This document shows, piece by piece, positions 37,101-49,423 of a DNA stretch of 64,000 nucleotides; position 1 is the first letter of the stretch, and each line of letters begins with the position of its first letter. A program made the position numbers and the translations under genes. The stretch spans positions 103,959,689 to 104,023,688 of the forward strand of contig NC_072793.1 of the NCBI RefSeq assembly GCF_028583425.1. The letters are read 5' to 3'. The notes under the pieces were generated by a model, which saw only the letters and a program-made list of their open reading frames with translations, made no database searches and was not told the DNA's origin. Origin of the DNA: Eublepharis macularius (Eukaryota > Chordata > Lepidosauria > Squamata > Eublepharidae).

Positions 37101-40100
37101 AACATTTTACAACAAAAAGCATTTAATTCACACCAAACCTTTCCTAAACATGCCTATTTTTTCCAAATAAAGTCATTTCCCCCTCAGTGTTTTTTTTCCT
37201 TTGCAAAATCTTTTGAACAGGAATCTGAATTACAAAAACTTATACATTGTGTTTAATTCTTTAAGAATGTTCTAGAGATTCTGGTTTTGAACATTCATCT
37301 TGATGACAGTCTACATAAAATGGTACAAAGTGGGAGGTCAAAGAAAAATATGTAAACGTACTTTGCAGGTAACTTTTTGCGTTTTCAGTAAAAGTTCTTC
37401 TAGTTGCAGAACTGGGAAAATACCACTGCACAATCCTTTGAAAGCAACTACCATGAAAGAATTGTAGCTGGAAAAATAACCTAAATCATTATATGGCCAC
37501 TAATTATACCTAAATAATTATCCTGACCGCTGTCCTTTGCACAGAGTCAGTGTGGTGTAATGGTCAGAAGTCTCCACTCTGCTGTTAAAGCATGCTGAGT
37601 GACCGTAGACCAATATTATACTCTCAGCCTAACCTACCTTACATGGTTGATGTGACGAGAGGAGATCAATGCAAGCCACTTTCAGTCCCCACTGGACAGA
37701 AAGGCAGGACAAAATGAAAAAAACCAAGTAACACTGCTTCTTCTGCAAGCTCTGGATGACTCTCCCTACTAGTGTACAGTTTCATTTATTAAGTGCATAT
37801 TCAGAACTGGAGATCAACAATTCAAAAGATGTTTCAGTTACTACTTCAAATTTTACAAAAGTGACTTTTTCTGAGAGATTTTAAAGTACATTATCAGATC
37901 AAACTAAAATTCCCATATCTGTGATTGTTGAAGTATTTTTAAAAGCTTGTTCTACCTGAAGTAGTAAATTTCATCGTCTACGACTTTTGCAGAGAGAGAA
38001 AACCTTTTCAATCCCTTAAATTTTTTCATCTGCTTGTCACTTTCATTATAGCGGCTTTCACAGAGGAGAACATCATTTTCACTGATCTCAGTTGGCCTAC
38101 AGGATAGGAAGTCTTTGAAAGACAACACAGCACACTTCCCTATAAAAAGATGAAAAATAAACATTTCTCTCAGTAACAGGTACAGGCCTGTAGTGTTTTC
38201 CACTATCAGAATGTTTAATACTGGCTCACATAGCCTGTATCAACAAACAGAAACCTCAGTCTAGTACATGCATACAATTAAGAACTTCCACCCAAAGGGA
38301 GATATATCCCCATACACATCACCAGCCAAACCCAAGAGATTCAACAGAAAGTGGATGAACATCATGATGCAGATGCTCTTCTCACAAGCATTTCTGGCAG
38401 CAGCACTGTTCCTGTGGAGCAGACCCTCAAAACCACCTTGGTGTGCTCTTAGGTACACTGCAAAGCAGTACTTTTTAGGAAAGCCTCTGATGGATGTTGA
38501 AGTGTTTGCCTTATGGCTTTTTTTAGGGGGCATGGAAAATGGCAGTTTGTCTGGTTACTGTTACATTGCTTTTTTATTGTTCTCTTCCTGTGCCTGTTTT
38601 GGCACATGCTGTTTTATAAGCTGCTTTGAGCATTCTCTAATGGAGGGAAAGGTGGGATATAAATTTTAAAAGAAATTCTTAATTTGCTGTGCACAGGAAT
38701 TCCACTCCTGGATCAGGATAAATTTATTTTATCCCACCATTCTGTTCAAAAGAACATCCAAGGTGGCTAAGGGTCTCCAAGACATAAGCAGGGCCCTTCC
38801 TCATCTGTTATAATTTATTATTAATCAAATTTAGAAATCCATTAAAATTCTTCAAAGCAATTAAAAATATGTATCTTTATTAAAGATTAGTTTGTTTATT
38901 AAAATTTACCTTTCCTTTCAGCTGCAGCTATTAAAGCTGACCCAGCTACGCAAATTCCCATAACACAGTAGAATTCAAATTAATTTAGTACTACAAGATA
39001 AATTACTCTGGATGAGGAATCTATTTTAATTCAGAATACACTGTTTCTCTTTCCTAGTATAAGAAAGAAAGTTAATACTTTAAAAACTTTAACTTTTTCT
39101 TCTTTTTCAGATCGCACGTTGCAGCAGGTGCTTCGTTTAACAACCATGAGCACAAGATCAAGATCACCTTTCCATCACATGGCACATGAGTTTAACAGAC
39201 CAGATATTTTAACTATACCATTCAAATCACGTATGTGAGTTCAACTCTTCAATTACCCAAAATGCAAGTCATGGGACATGTCTCTTCTAGGTTACTCAAA
39301 AAAACTTCCTTCTTATAAAACATTTTAGTTGGTTCATGTTCAGTTTCTTCTGGATGTATAAAGATTGGCCCAAAGAAATATGCAGCTCCATCTCTTACCC
39401 ACATTTTTTCTATTCTGAAAAACACAGACAAGTAAGTCATATCAAGTATCACAACAAGCTCTAATGTTCGGTTCTATGATAGTTGTATCCATGTTTTGCT
39501 TTTGAACAAGTGCCCTGAAACAAATTTAAGTTATACAATTTCTCTACTGAACAACTATACAAAAAGATATGCATACCTGCCAACTCGGGGTCGGACTAAA
39601 CCATGTGATTTTATGAACACACAATCCCCAACCTTCAACCACATATCATTGTAACAAAGTTGTTCATAGTAGTGACAGCCAGGTTCTCCATTTGACATTT
39701 CTACTGGAACGTCTTCTTTATCCTGTACAGAAATTTAGATTTAAGAGCTGGAAAAAACTATGCAACTAATAGAAAAGAGTATGGTACTTGAGTGCCTAAG
39801 AAGAGTTAAGTAGCCATATCCAAAGACATGCAGAAACTCTATGGGAGTCGGGAACGCCATTGTGCACAAAGCTTTCTTCCTTTATTTTAGAAATCTGCTA
39901 CTTAAGACTCTAGCCAGCTACTTCCAATAGACAATATTGACGGTGACATGCCAACGGTCTAGGCAACTTTATGTATAATCTGAACAACACCTTAAAATGC
40001 CCACCTATCTAAATATGAACACTAAAGTCAAAGCATTTTCAGTCAGTTTCATTTGACAGCCAACTCCTTAACATTTTTACCTTTTCAAGGCTAAGGACAC

Positions 40101-43100
40101 TGTCTCCCACTTTGCTTTCCTCTAAGGTTTCAGTATGTTTTTCTTCATCAATTTTGTCTGTATTAGCGAAGACTGAGGCAACTCGAACCACAGGCAAGGG
40201 CACATCTCGAGGAACAAATCGTACAGAGCTAATTGGCATAGTCCACAATTTTATTTTCTTAAAAGACTTTGTCTTTGCAGAATAACGCGATTCACAAACA
40301 TAGACATCTTCATCCCTAAAATTTTCTGGACACAGCTTAAAATATTCCTGTTGAATGGAATGAAAGAATAATTTGGATGACAAATTATAGAACAACATAC
40401 ATTTCTATACCAACTTTTTTGGCATTTTGGGAAGGAGTATCTATCAGAGTAATTAAATTCCTAGTTATTTTTAGTATATAACAATAATTTTAAGGTCACA
40501 TAGCTCATGTTTCTAAGGGCAGAAACAAATGGGGGGGGGGGGACTTTTCAGCTCCCTTTCCCTAGCAGATGATGAGGTCCAAGTCATGGAACAACTAATA
40601 GTAGAAATTGGGGGGGGGGGGGAGATCGAGAGATATGTCTAATGAACCTCTGTTGTTGTACTACATCATTGTGTAATTATGAGAGAAATATAAGAAAATA
40701 TAAAGAAAAAATATAAATATTAACTCTAGTACAATAAACATCAATAGTATGATTTTTCCACCCAAGTACAACTGGAAATATATAATATATGCAGTTTTTT
40801 ATTTAACTGTCCATAGTTTCATCTTACCTTAACAAACATGACCACACATTTACCGAGAATTTTGTTCACAGGAATTTTGTTGTAATAATCACTCTTGAAC
40901 ACTTCCTTCTCCAAAAACTTTCGAGTAGCAAGATGAAATGTTTCATTTGGTCGGTAAAACCAGCAGCCATACAACCATTTTTCCCCTAAAATGAATTATA
41001 ACTAAATATAAAAATAATTTTAGGATCCTGCCATGTCATAAAGTTATGTTGAGTGGTACAGGATATTTTATAGCAGGAAAGTTCGTAACACCAGAGGGAG
41101 AATATTTTTACAACTGAAGGCTTAAAAAGCCAGTGCAGCCAGTGCACCACAAAACAGTGCAGCAGTTCAGAGGGAACAGGAAGATGGCCTTGCTGCATTT
41201 TGTAATTATTTTTTAAAGGGCAGGAGCACTGATTTCAAGCACTGATATTACATGGCAGAGGCTATGTAGCCTCCCAAAGAAATGACAATCATGTTAAGTG
41301 AAACAATAAACGTGAACACAATGAAACGGACAAAATCTTGCCGGGGTGAGGTGGGCAACACTGTTGTTATTTATGGTATTGCATGGAATTGGTAGCAGAT
41401 GCCCAATAATAGTGGTACGTACAAATTTTTTTTGGTGTTTTTCAGATTCAGGTACCAGAAATCCAATAAATACTGATATTTCTGATACTGTCCAAAAATA
41501 CCAGTACAATACTCGAATTTGGCTTTGGGGTGGGTGGGGGGAAAATCCCAATACATTCAGCTCCATTATTCCCTAAGGAGAAAACTTTCTGGGGGTGGGG
41601 TGGGGGGGTCTGTTTTTAATGCAAACTACACCAAACTTGCAACACAGTGACAAAATTCAACACAACCCACCTAGCAGAACCACTCTGCACTTTACCTCAA
41701 GTAATCTACTGTATCATTCAGAGTGACAATATGGTGTTTTGGTGAATGCTGTTCACAGTTGCAATTACACCCCCAAGCCTATCATCAGAGGCTGTAATGA
41801 CCACAGGAATTTCTTTGTCATTTTGGTCATCTGTCAACCTTTAAGGAGCCTCAGGAATAAAATCTATTGGCTGGAGTCATAATGGACTTGAATCTGTAGG
41901 ACACAGCATGGCATGTAACAGTTATAGGCAGAACCACTCTGTGATGGACTGGACTGGCTCCAGCTCCACCTCTCCTGAGAGACAGCCAATAGGAATGGGT
42001 GGAATACTGGGCCAATGGAGTTAGTGTCCGTTGGAAGGAGAGAAGGCTTTTAGGGAGCTGCTGAGGGAAGAAGGGCTTTGACTCTGCTGACGACAGGCAG
42101 CAGAGAGAGATAGCTGATTACAAACCTGTTCTGATGCTTTGAAACATTCTCTGTTTATTAGTTTAAAATTCGTTCACTCCTATGTTCCATCTGGTAAATA
42201 AAGTTTATTTTTTTGTTTTGTTTAACCCTGGCTGAGGGAGAAAAAAAATACTGTGTACATGCACGCATGGACACACACACACATGCTCTGGTCATCATAA
42301 ATGGGCCTAGTTCAAATGAGGACAGTAACCTCTAAGTTCTCTTTCCTCCCAATTTCCTTGGGTTGTAGCTGGGTGAAGGAATACAGAGAACGGGCTGCAG
42401 GGTGGATTTGATTTAAATTGAATCGATTTAAATCATAATTTAAATCACGATTTAAATCACTAGTCAGTAAGACTAGATTTAAATCATGGTATTCTACATA
42501 AAGACTCATTCTTTTCTACATAAAGACTCCTCACACTTAGCTTCTTGTGCAGATCTATTCTACTCCCAACAATCTTGTATTCATTGAATTTTTTAAAACT
42601 TAGCACTTAAGAGGTAGGGGGTTGGTTCTGTGTACAAAGATTTGCGAAGGAACAATGGGATTAAGATCTTTTTCTCAACTGTATATGTTTATTTTATAAC
42701 CTTTTTGCTGTGAAGAAGAGACGTGATCTCTGCAGACACCAATTCACAGTTTTGAGAACTGTAAAACCAAGCATTTGTCATAATATCATCTAGACAGAAA
42801 AACTGCCCAGTAATCTTACAGAAACCTCTGAAAGAGCATGACATTGTGAATGGATTAATGGAATTCGTTTACCAAAAAATGTAAATATTACATGAATATA
42901 CAGCCTCATGCTACATAATTAAAAACTAATCCTTACTTCATGATGATAACTTTTAGACTATAATGTATCTTAAATACAAAACTAATTTTAGATAGATTTT
43001 TCCTCAAAAAAACATTTTATTTAAAAAATCCAATTTAAATTTTAAAAAAATCCAATTTAAATTAAAAAATCCGATTTTTGATTTTTTTTTAATCATTGAT

Positions 43101-46100
43101 TTTTATCCACTCTTTCTGCTAGAGCTGCTAGAAGAGGGGAGAGGGAACCCTGGGAAGATTTGGATCAGGGTTCTCTGCCTGCTATAGTGGGGGCTAAACA
43201 GACTCATCTTAATTAAAATTATATTTTATTCACTTAAAGAGTGTTGTAAAAAGCATAAAGCATCCATACACTGGCAACAGACATAAAACAAAGAAACCTT
43301 ATTGCTGCTACATAAAATTCTGCCTATCTAAAACTTAAGAGCTTACTAACTAGCATCTCTGGTTGGCATTCATTTGTTGCTCTCATCTTACCCATCTGGT
43401 AGAATGTGTGCCCCCTCAATGCCTAGCTGGTCTGGCACAGGGACATACCAAGGTGGAAAGACTAAAGATGGGACCCCAGTGAGCTGATAAGCCATCTTTT
43501 CTAGAACTCAGTGCATCATCCGGCAACTCAACAACCAATCATGGCCAAGCTATTAATTAGCATTTCAGCTGTGAGAACATCTAGGGAGGACTGATAGAAT
43601 CTCTCTGAGAACAGTCTCTGAAGGTCAAAACATGTGGGAACTGGGAGACTGCCCTACAGGTGTTGTTGATCAGCTTAGCCAGCATGTTTTAAAGTTAGGT
43701 CAGAGCCTGGAAACACAGTTCTCAACCAAAGTCTAGCCATCCTTACCAGAACCCTGGACTTAACGGGAAACTTCCTTACACTCCTCATCCTGAAAGTGCA
43801 ACTTGGACTTTCCCCCCGCTTTTCCTTATCTTTGCTTTCCTGGTCAAGGAGAGAGGGAGGAGGAAAGGGGAGGGAGGAGATTCTTAAAGAGGAATGGCAT
43901 TACATGTTAGAGAGAACTGCTGCACTGTCAGGACCACGATGATGATTCTCTCATGATAGAATTGTCATGTAACCGAACAGTATCTTCTTGGCTGGGAAAG
44001 CAAAGAAAAGCGGAAAAAGAAGGGAAAAACCTAAGCTGCATGTTCAGGGCAAGGAGTGGTTCTGCTAGGTGGGCTCTGCTGGGATTTTCTGGTTCTGTTG
44101 GACTTTGTTATTTTTTTTTTTAGGAAGTTTTGGGTCAGTGATTGCTCTTCTGTATTTGGGTAAGCCTTCTTTCTTCTGGAGAAAGCAAGTGATTCCCCCC
44201 TCTCCAGGCTACAATGGAGAGCAGCTGGGAGGACCTTGTTCAGAGGCCTGTAGTATTAGACCCTTTGGTCTGATTCACTTGAAAATTGGGGAGTCTTTAA
44301 CGGACAGACAGCCCTCACTATGTTGCTGTTTTGGTGTGGTTTGATTTAAAAACTAGACTCTCCGCCAACTGAAAATTTCCCCCAGAGGGAATAATGGACC
44401 GAGTTAATTCAATTTCTGAATATATTTGGAATGAAACAGGAAGCCAATAGTGGTACATCTGACAATCCTGACTTTGACTGGGATTCACGAATATACCCCA
44501 AAATACCTTAACGGTATTTTGGGGTACATATTAGGACCAGCTGCCCAAGAATCACAAGAGCAAAATACTGTGCAATAGAACGTCAGCTCTGTGAAAGAAT
44601 TATGAACTGTATTAAACAAATGAAAAACAACTGCATGCTTGCTGCTCTTGTAGAGAGATCTTAACATGCCATGGCATGCTAAATGTTTTTGTCACTACAC
44701 AGTAATACATCTGTTCCTCTGTTAGATTTCTTTGTCAGCCACAAATATATTAGAAATTCCCAGTATTCCCAGAAGATTATATATGCCCTAGAACTCCCAA
44801 GTTTATGATTCCTCATCCCAACTGCAGCTCCCAAACCACATCCCCAAGCCATACCCAAAGATCCTGCCACACTACAGAAAAGCTTTGCTGGGGGCATCAG
44901 GGGCTGCAGCAGGAAGGAGGCCGCTGAGTGGCACTGCCCATTCAGAATTCTGCCTAGACTTCCCTGGACCCAATCCTTCTGAGTACTTTTCTGAGACCAA
45001 ATAACACTTTTTGTGTAATATTATAAAGTTTGTTTTCCTTACCAGCTGAATCTTCCCACAATCGTTCAATACAGACTATATGAGGTTGCAAATTGGCTTC
45101 TGCAGGTTCAACATATACATAATCTCCAACATGATACATGCTGTTCTTAAAGCTGCAATCTTGGCTGTATGTCCTGTGTAAACTAGACAGTCCTGATCCT
45201 CCAGAAGTATCTTCACTCTTTTCAGCTTCTTATTTCAACATAAAGGAAACATTTGGAATGAATGGAAGTTAGTTTAAAGACTCTGCATCTTATTAGTGTA
45301 CACATTAAGAACTTTTTTCAAAGAGAATAATGGAGGTTCCTCTTTGAACTTTCCTAGCACTAGCTACACGAAGAGATATCCCCAACCCATGGCTTGCTGT
45401 GATAGGCAGTAAGGGGGCACACGGCTTGTAGGAAATTTACAGGTCAGCAGTAAAATGGCTGAATGCCAACCTCCAATGGGAAAAAAGAAAAGAAAAAGTA
45501 TGGTGAAAAAATGGCATGAAGTGCAGATAGAATTGCAATATATACACTAAGTTGCCATAAACACAGTTATCCACTGAAACTCATCAATTTAGCATGGACA
45601 GGAATTGCCATTAACCAGTAACTTGGTTTAGCAGCTTGAGTTTAGTAAACAGCAAACCCATCATGCCTGCAGGGGTGATGTTACCTGAGCAATACAGTGA
45701 TGGTCATGAAGTATTAATTGGCAAACCATACTCTGCAAGATTTGTGTTATATATATTCATTTGAGAACAGATTGAGCTAATTTTATTCCCATTTTAACAG
45801 CGACAGTCCAGTTAAAGCCCAAAATGCACATGCAGAATTTTGTCTGAAAGAACTCTCATACTACTACACACACCAAAGGTTTACATAGCACTCTCTAAAC
45901 CTTGCAGTCTCTTTGAAATATATTTTTTCAGGGTGCTGGGTTACTTCATATGGAGGTACTCTTAAGTCAACAATCCCTGACATGAATTCTGAAGCATCTC
46001 AGCATGCAACATTTATAGGCAAAAAAGTGAATTGTGAGCCTGTGTACCTTCCCCTGACTATGCATTAAACTTTCAGAGGATACAAAACACCAAACTGCTT

Positions 46101-49100
46101 CATCAGGTACAGATGAAACTCTACAGCAAATCATTCCAGACTGTGCCCCCCGCCAGCCTCTTCTCCAGAGTGGGTTTTATTGGGGGTGTTATGCATGTTT
46201 GGTAGCTTAGTTGGTGATAGTTGGTGGATTGTTTGATTTTGGGAGGGTGGTGGGTTAGCACTGTGATCACTGGTGAGGAGGCCAGCTCAGAGTTGGGGAT
46301 CCCAGTGACTGGGGACGTGGGAGGTACAGTGGTGGGAGCAGATTATGGAAGGGAAGGGCATTGAGACATGGTAGGGCTTGGTGCACTTCCAATCTGCGTC
46401 CCATCCCAAGATATACTCGTTGAGGGGCTAGGATATTAAACCACTCTCCGACACTGGTGCTGTGCAATGCCAGGTCCATAAATAATAAGACCAAAATGCT
46501 GCAAGATTATCTTGCAGCACTGAATGTGGACCTGGCTTGGGTGACCGAGACGTGGGTGAGGGAGGGCGAGACGGTCGCTCTGAAAGAACTAGCCCCCCTA
46601 GATTATACGATCCTCCACCAGTCCCGGACAAGTGGTCGGGGGGGGGAGGCGTGGCTTTGCTCATTCGGGAGTCTTTCTCCTTCAGACCACTCCCCACCCC
46701 CAAAATTACTGGAATTGATTGTGTGAGCCTAGCATTGGACGCCGAGTAGAGGTTGGCAATATGCGTGGTACACCGACCGCCTACTGCACTTGCATCTTCC
46801 CTGTCTGGTCTGTTGGAGGTGGTGGCCAGCTGGGCCTTGGAATTCCCAAGACTTTTGGTTCTTGGAGATTTCAACATCCATGCTGACGACGATGCCTCCA
46901 TGCAGGCCATGGACCTGGTGTTCTCCATGGTGGCCCTAGGACTCTCCCAGTTTGTTTCGGCTCCCACGCATCAAGCAGGTCACACACTGGATTTGATTTT
47001 GGGGGCGGGGATGATGGTGGTCCTGGATGCCTATGATGCAGTGCCATGGTTGGATCACTTTGTCTGAGCATGCCGCTCCTTTCCCGGGTGGGCGGTGAGC
47101 AGATTAACGCTCGCCCGCAGAGACTTATGGATCCAATTGGTTTCCAGGTGGCTCTGCGGATCCAATGCCCCCTGGCAATACGTTAGATGAGCTGGTGGAT
47201 GATTGGCATGGCCGACTTTACGAAGCCATCAACATTATTGCCCCCAGCCATCCTCCCCAAGCCCGAAAACGAGTAGCTCCTTGGTTCAGCGAGGAGCTTC
47301 ACCAGAAGAAGTGGTCTCTGAGACGACTAGAGCGAGTGTGGAGGCAGGGGCACGACGAAGAGGCAAGAACATCTTATAGGATGTTTATGAAAGCCTATGA
47401 GGTGGCAGTGAAAGCAGCAAAGAGGGATTTCTTTGCTGCTTCCATTGCGTCTGCTAGCTCCCGCCCAGCTCAATTATTTCAAACAGTTTGGTCCTTGGTC
47501 TCCCTCTCTCAGGGAGACTGCCAAATTCTTAATTTGACTATTGGCTGCAAGGCTTTTGGGAGCTATTTTGCGGGCAAAATCTTGTCCCTTCGCCATGGCC
47601 TGCCACCCACTGTTGATACAGTAAGGGAACTGGAGACCCCTTGGCCGTCTTCTGGGTCTGTATTAGATCATTTCAGGCTGCTCTCCTGGGACGAAGTTGA
47701 CAGGATCCTGCAGGGGATGAGGCCAACCACCTGTCCTCTGGACCCCTGCCCATCCTGGCTGGTGAAGGCCAGCTCAGAGGGGATACAGGACCATTTGGAG
47801 GCCATTGTTAACATCTCCCTGAGCGCTGGGGTTTTCCCCGGAATGTTAAAGGAGGCGGTGGTGTGGCCCCTCCTGAAAAAAACATCTTTGGACCCCACCG
47901 ACCCGTCCAGTTACCACCCAGTGTCAAACCTCCCATTCCTGGGTAAGGTAACTGAGCGGGCGGTGACGGTACAACTGCAGGAATTCCTGAATGATGCTGT
48001 AGTCCTGGACCCATTCCAGTCCAGCTTCTGCCCTCACAGATGACCTTCACAGGCATCTGGATCAAGGTGGGTCGGCGCTACTTGTGTTACTCGATCTCAC
48101 AGCAGCATTTGACATGGTCGACTATGACTCGTTCGCCAGCCATCTCGCTGACGTGGGGATTAGGGGGACAGCCTAACAGTGGCTAGTCTCCTTTTTCCAG
48201 GGTCGGGGACAGAGGGTGGCGCTTGGTGTGCGGGGTTCCGCAAGAGGCGATACTCTCCCTGATGTTATTTAAAATCTACTTGTGCCCCCTCACCCAGTTG
48301 GTGTGGAGGTTTGGGTTGGGCTGTCATCAATACGCGGATGACACCCAGCTTTTTCTGTTGATGGACGGCCGGCCAGACACGGCCCCGGACAACCTGGCCA
48401 GAGCTCTGGAGGCTGTGACGGCATGGTTGAAACAGAGCAGGCTGAAACTGAACCTGGTGAAGACAGAGGTCCTGCAGCTGGGACGGGGGCTGCCAGATGT
48501 TGGGATCTAGCTCCCTGCCCTGAATGGGACACCACTGGCAACTTTGCCTGTGGTGAAGAGTCTGGGCGTGCTCCTGGATGCCTCCCTGTCAATGGAGGCC
48601 CAGATCACGGCGGTTGCCAAGTATGCATTTTTCCATCTCTGTCAGATCAGGCAACTTGCCCCTTACCTGACGCCCCAGGACCTGGTTACAGTGATCCATG
48701 CAACGGTCACCTCCAGGCTAGATTACTGTAACTCATTCTATGCTAGGCTACCCTTGGGCCTGATCCGGAAACTACAACTGGTCCAGAATGCAGTGGCATG
48801 GGTCCTGACCAGTATATCCTACCAGTCACATATCACACCTGTCCTGCACCAACTGCACTGGCTTCCAGTTGAATTCCAAATCAGGTTCAAGGTGTTGGTT
48901 CTTACCTTTAAGGCTGTGAGCGGGTTGGGACTGGCATATCTTCGGGACTGCCTCTCCGTGTATGTTCCCCAGAGACCACTTCGATAGCAGATAAATGTTT
49001 ACTAGTGGTCCCCAGCCCTAAGGAAGCCTGCCTCGCTTCAACCAGGGCCAGGGCCCATTCAGTCCTGGCCCCAGCCTGGTGGAATGCTTTGTCAATGGAG

Positions 49101-49373
49101 ACCTGGGCCCAGCGGGACATATTATCGTTCCGCCGGGCCTGTAAGACAGAGCTGTTCCGCCAGGCATTCGGTGGTTGAAGGGGGCGGTTCCATGCCGGCC
49201 TCCCACCTTTGGGGTGGGGGTTTTCCCCACCATTGCACCTTAATGTATTTGGTTAATTTATTTTATTATTGCTTATTGTACGTTGATTTTAGAATTATTG
49301 TTTTCTTGTTTTTCTTGATTTTAACTGTTGTTCACCGCCCAGAGCCCCTGAGGATGGGCGGTTTATAAATTGA

Positions 49374-49423
<50 letters not shown>

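Noticed and set aside
36893..37105. Internal region with primer-binding site after the LTR-like unit
   Set aside because: The sequence after TACA does not begin with a convincing TGG-type primer-binding site, so direction and extent of any retroelement remain open.
41935..42250. Possible second solo LTR with AATAAA near 42200
   Set aside because: I tried several TG...CA boundaries and found no matching flanking duplication, so I did not call it.
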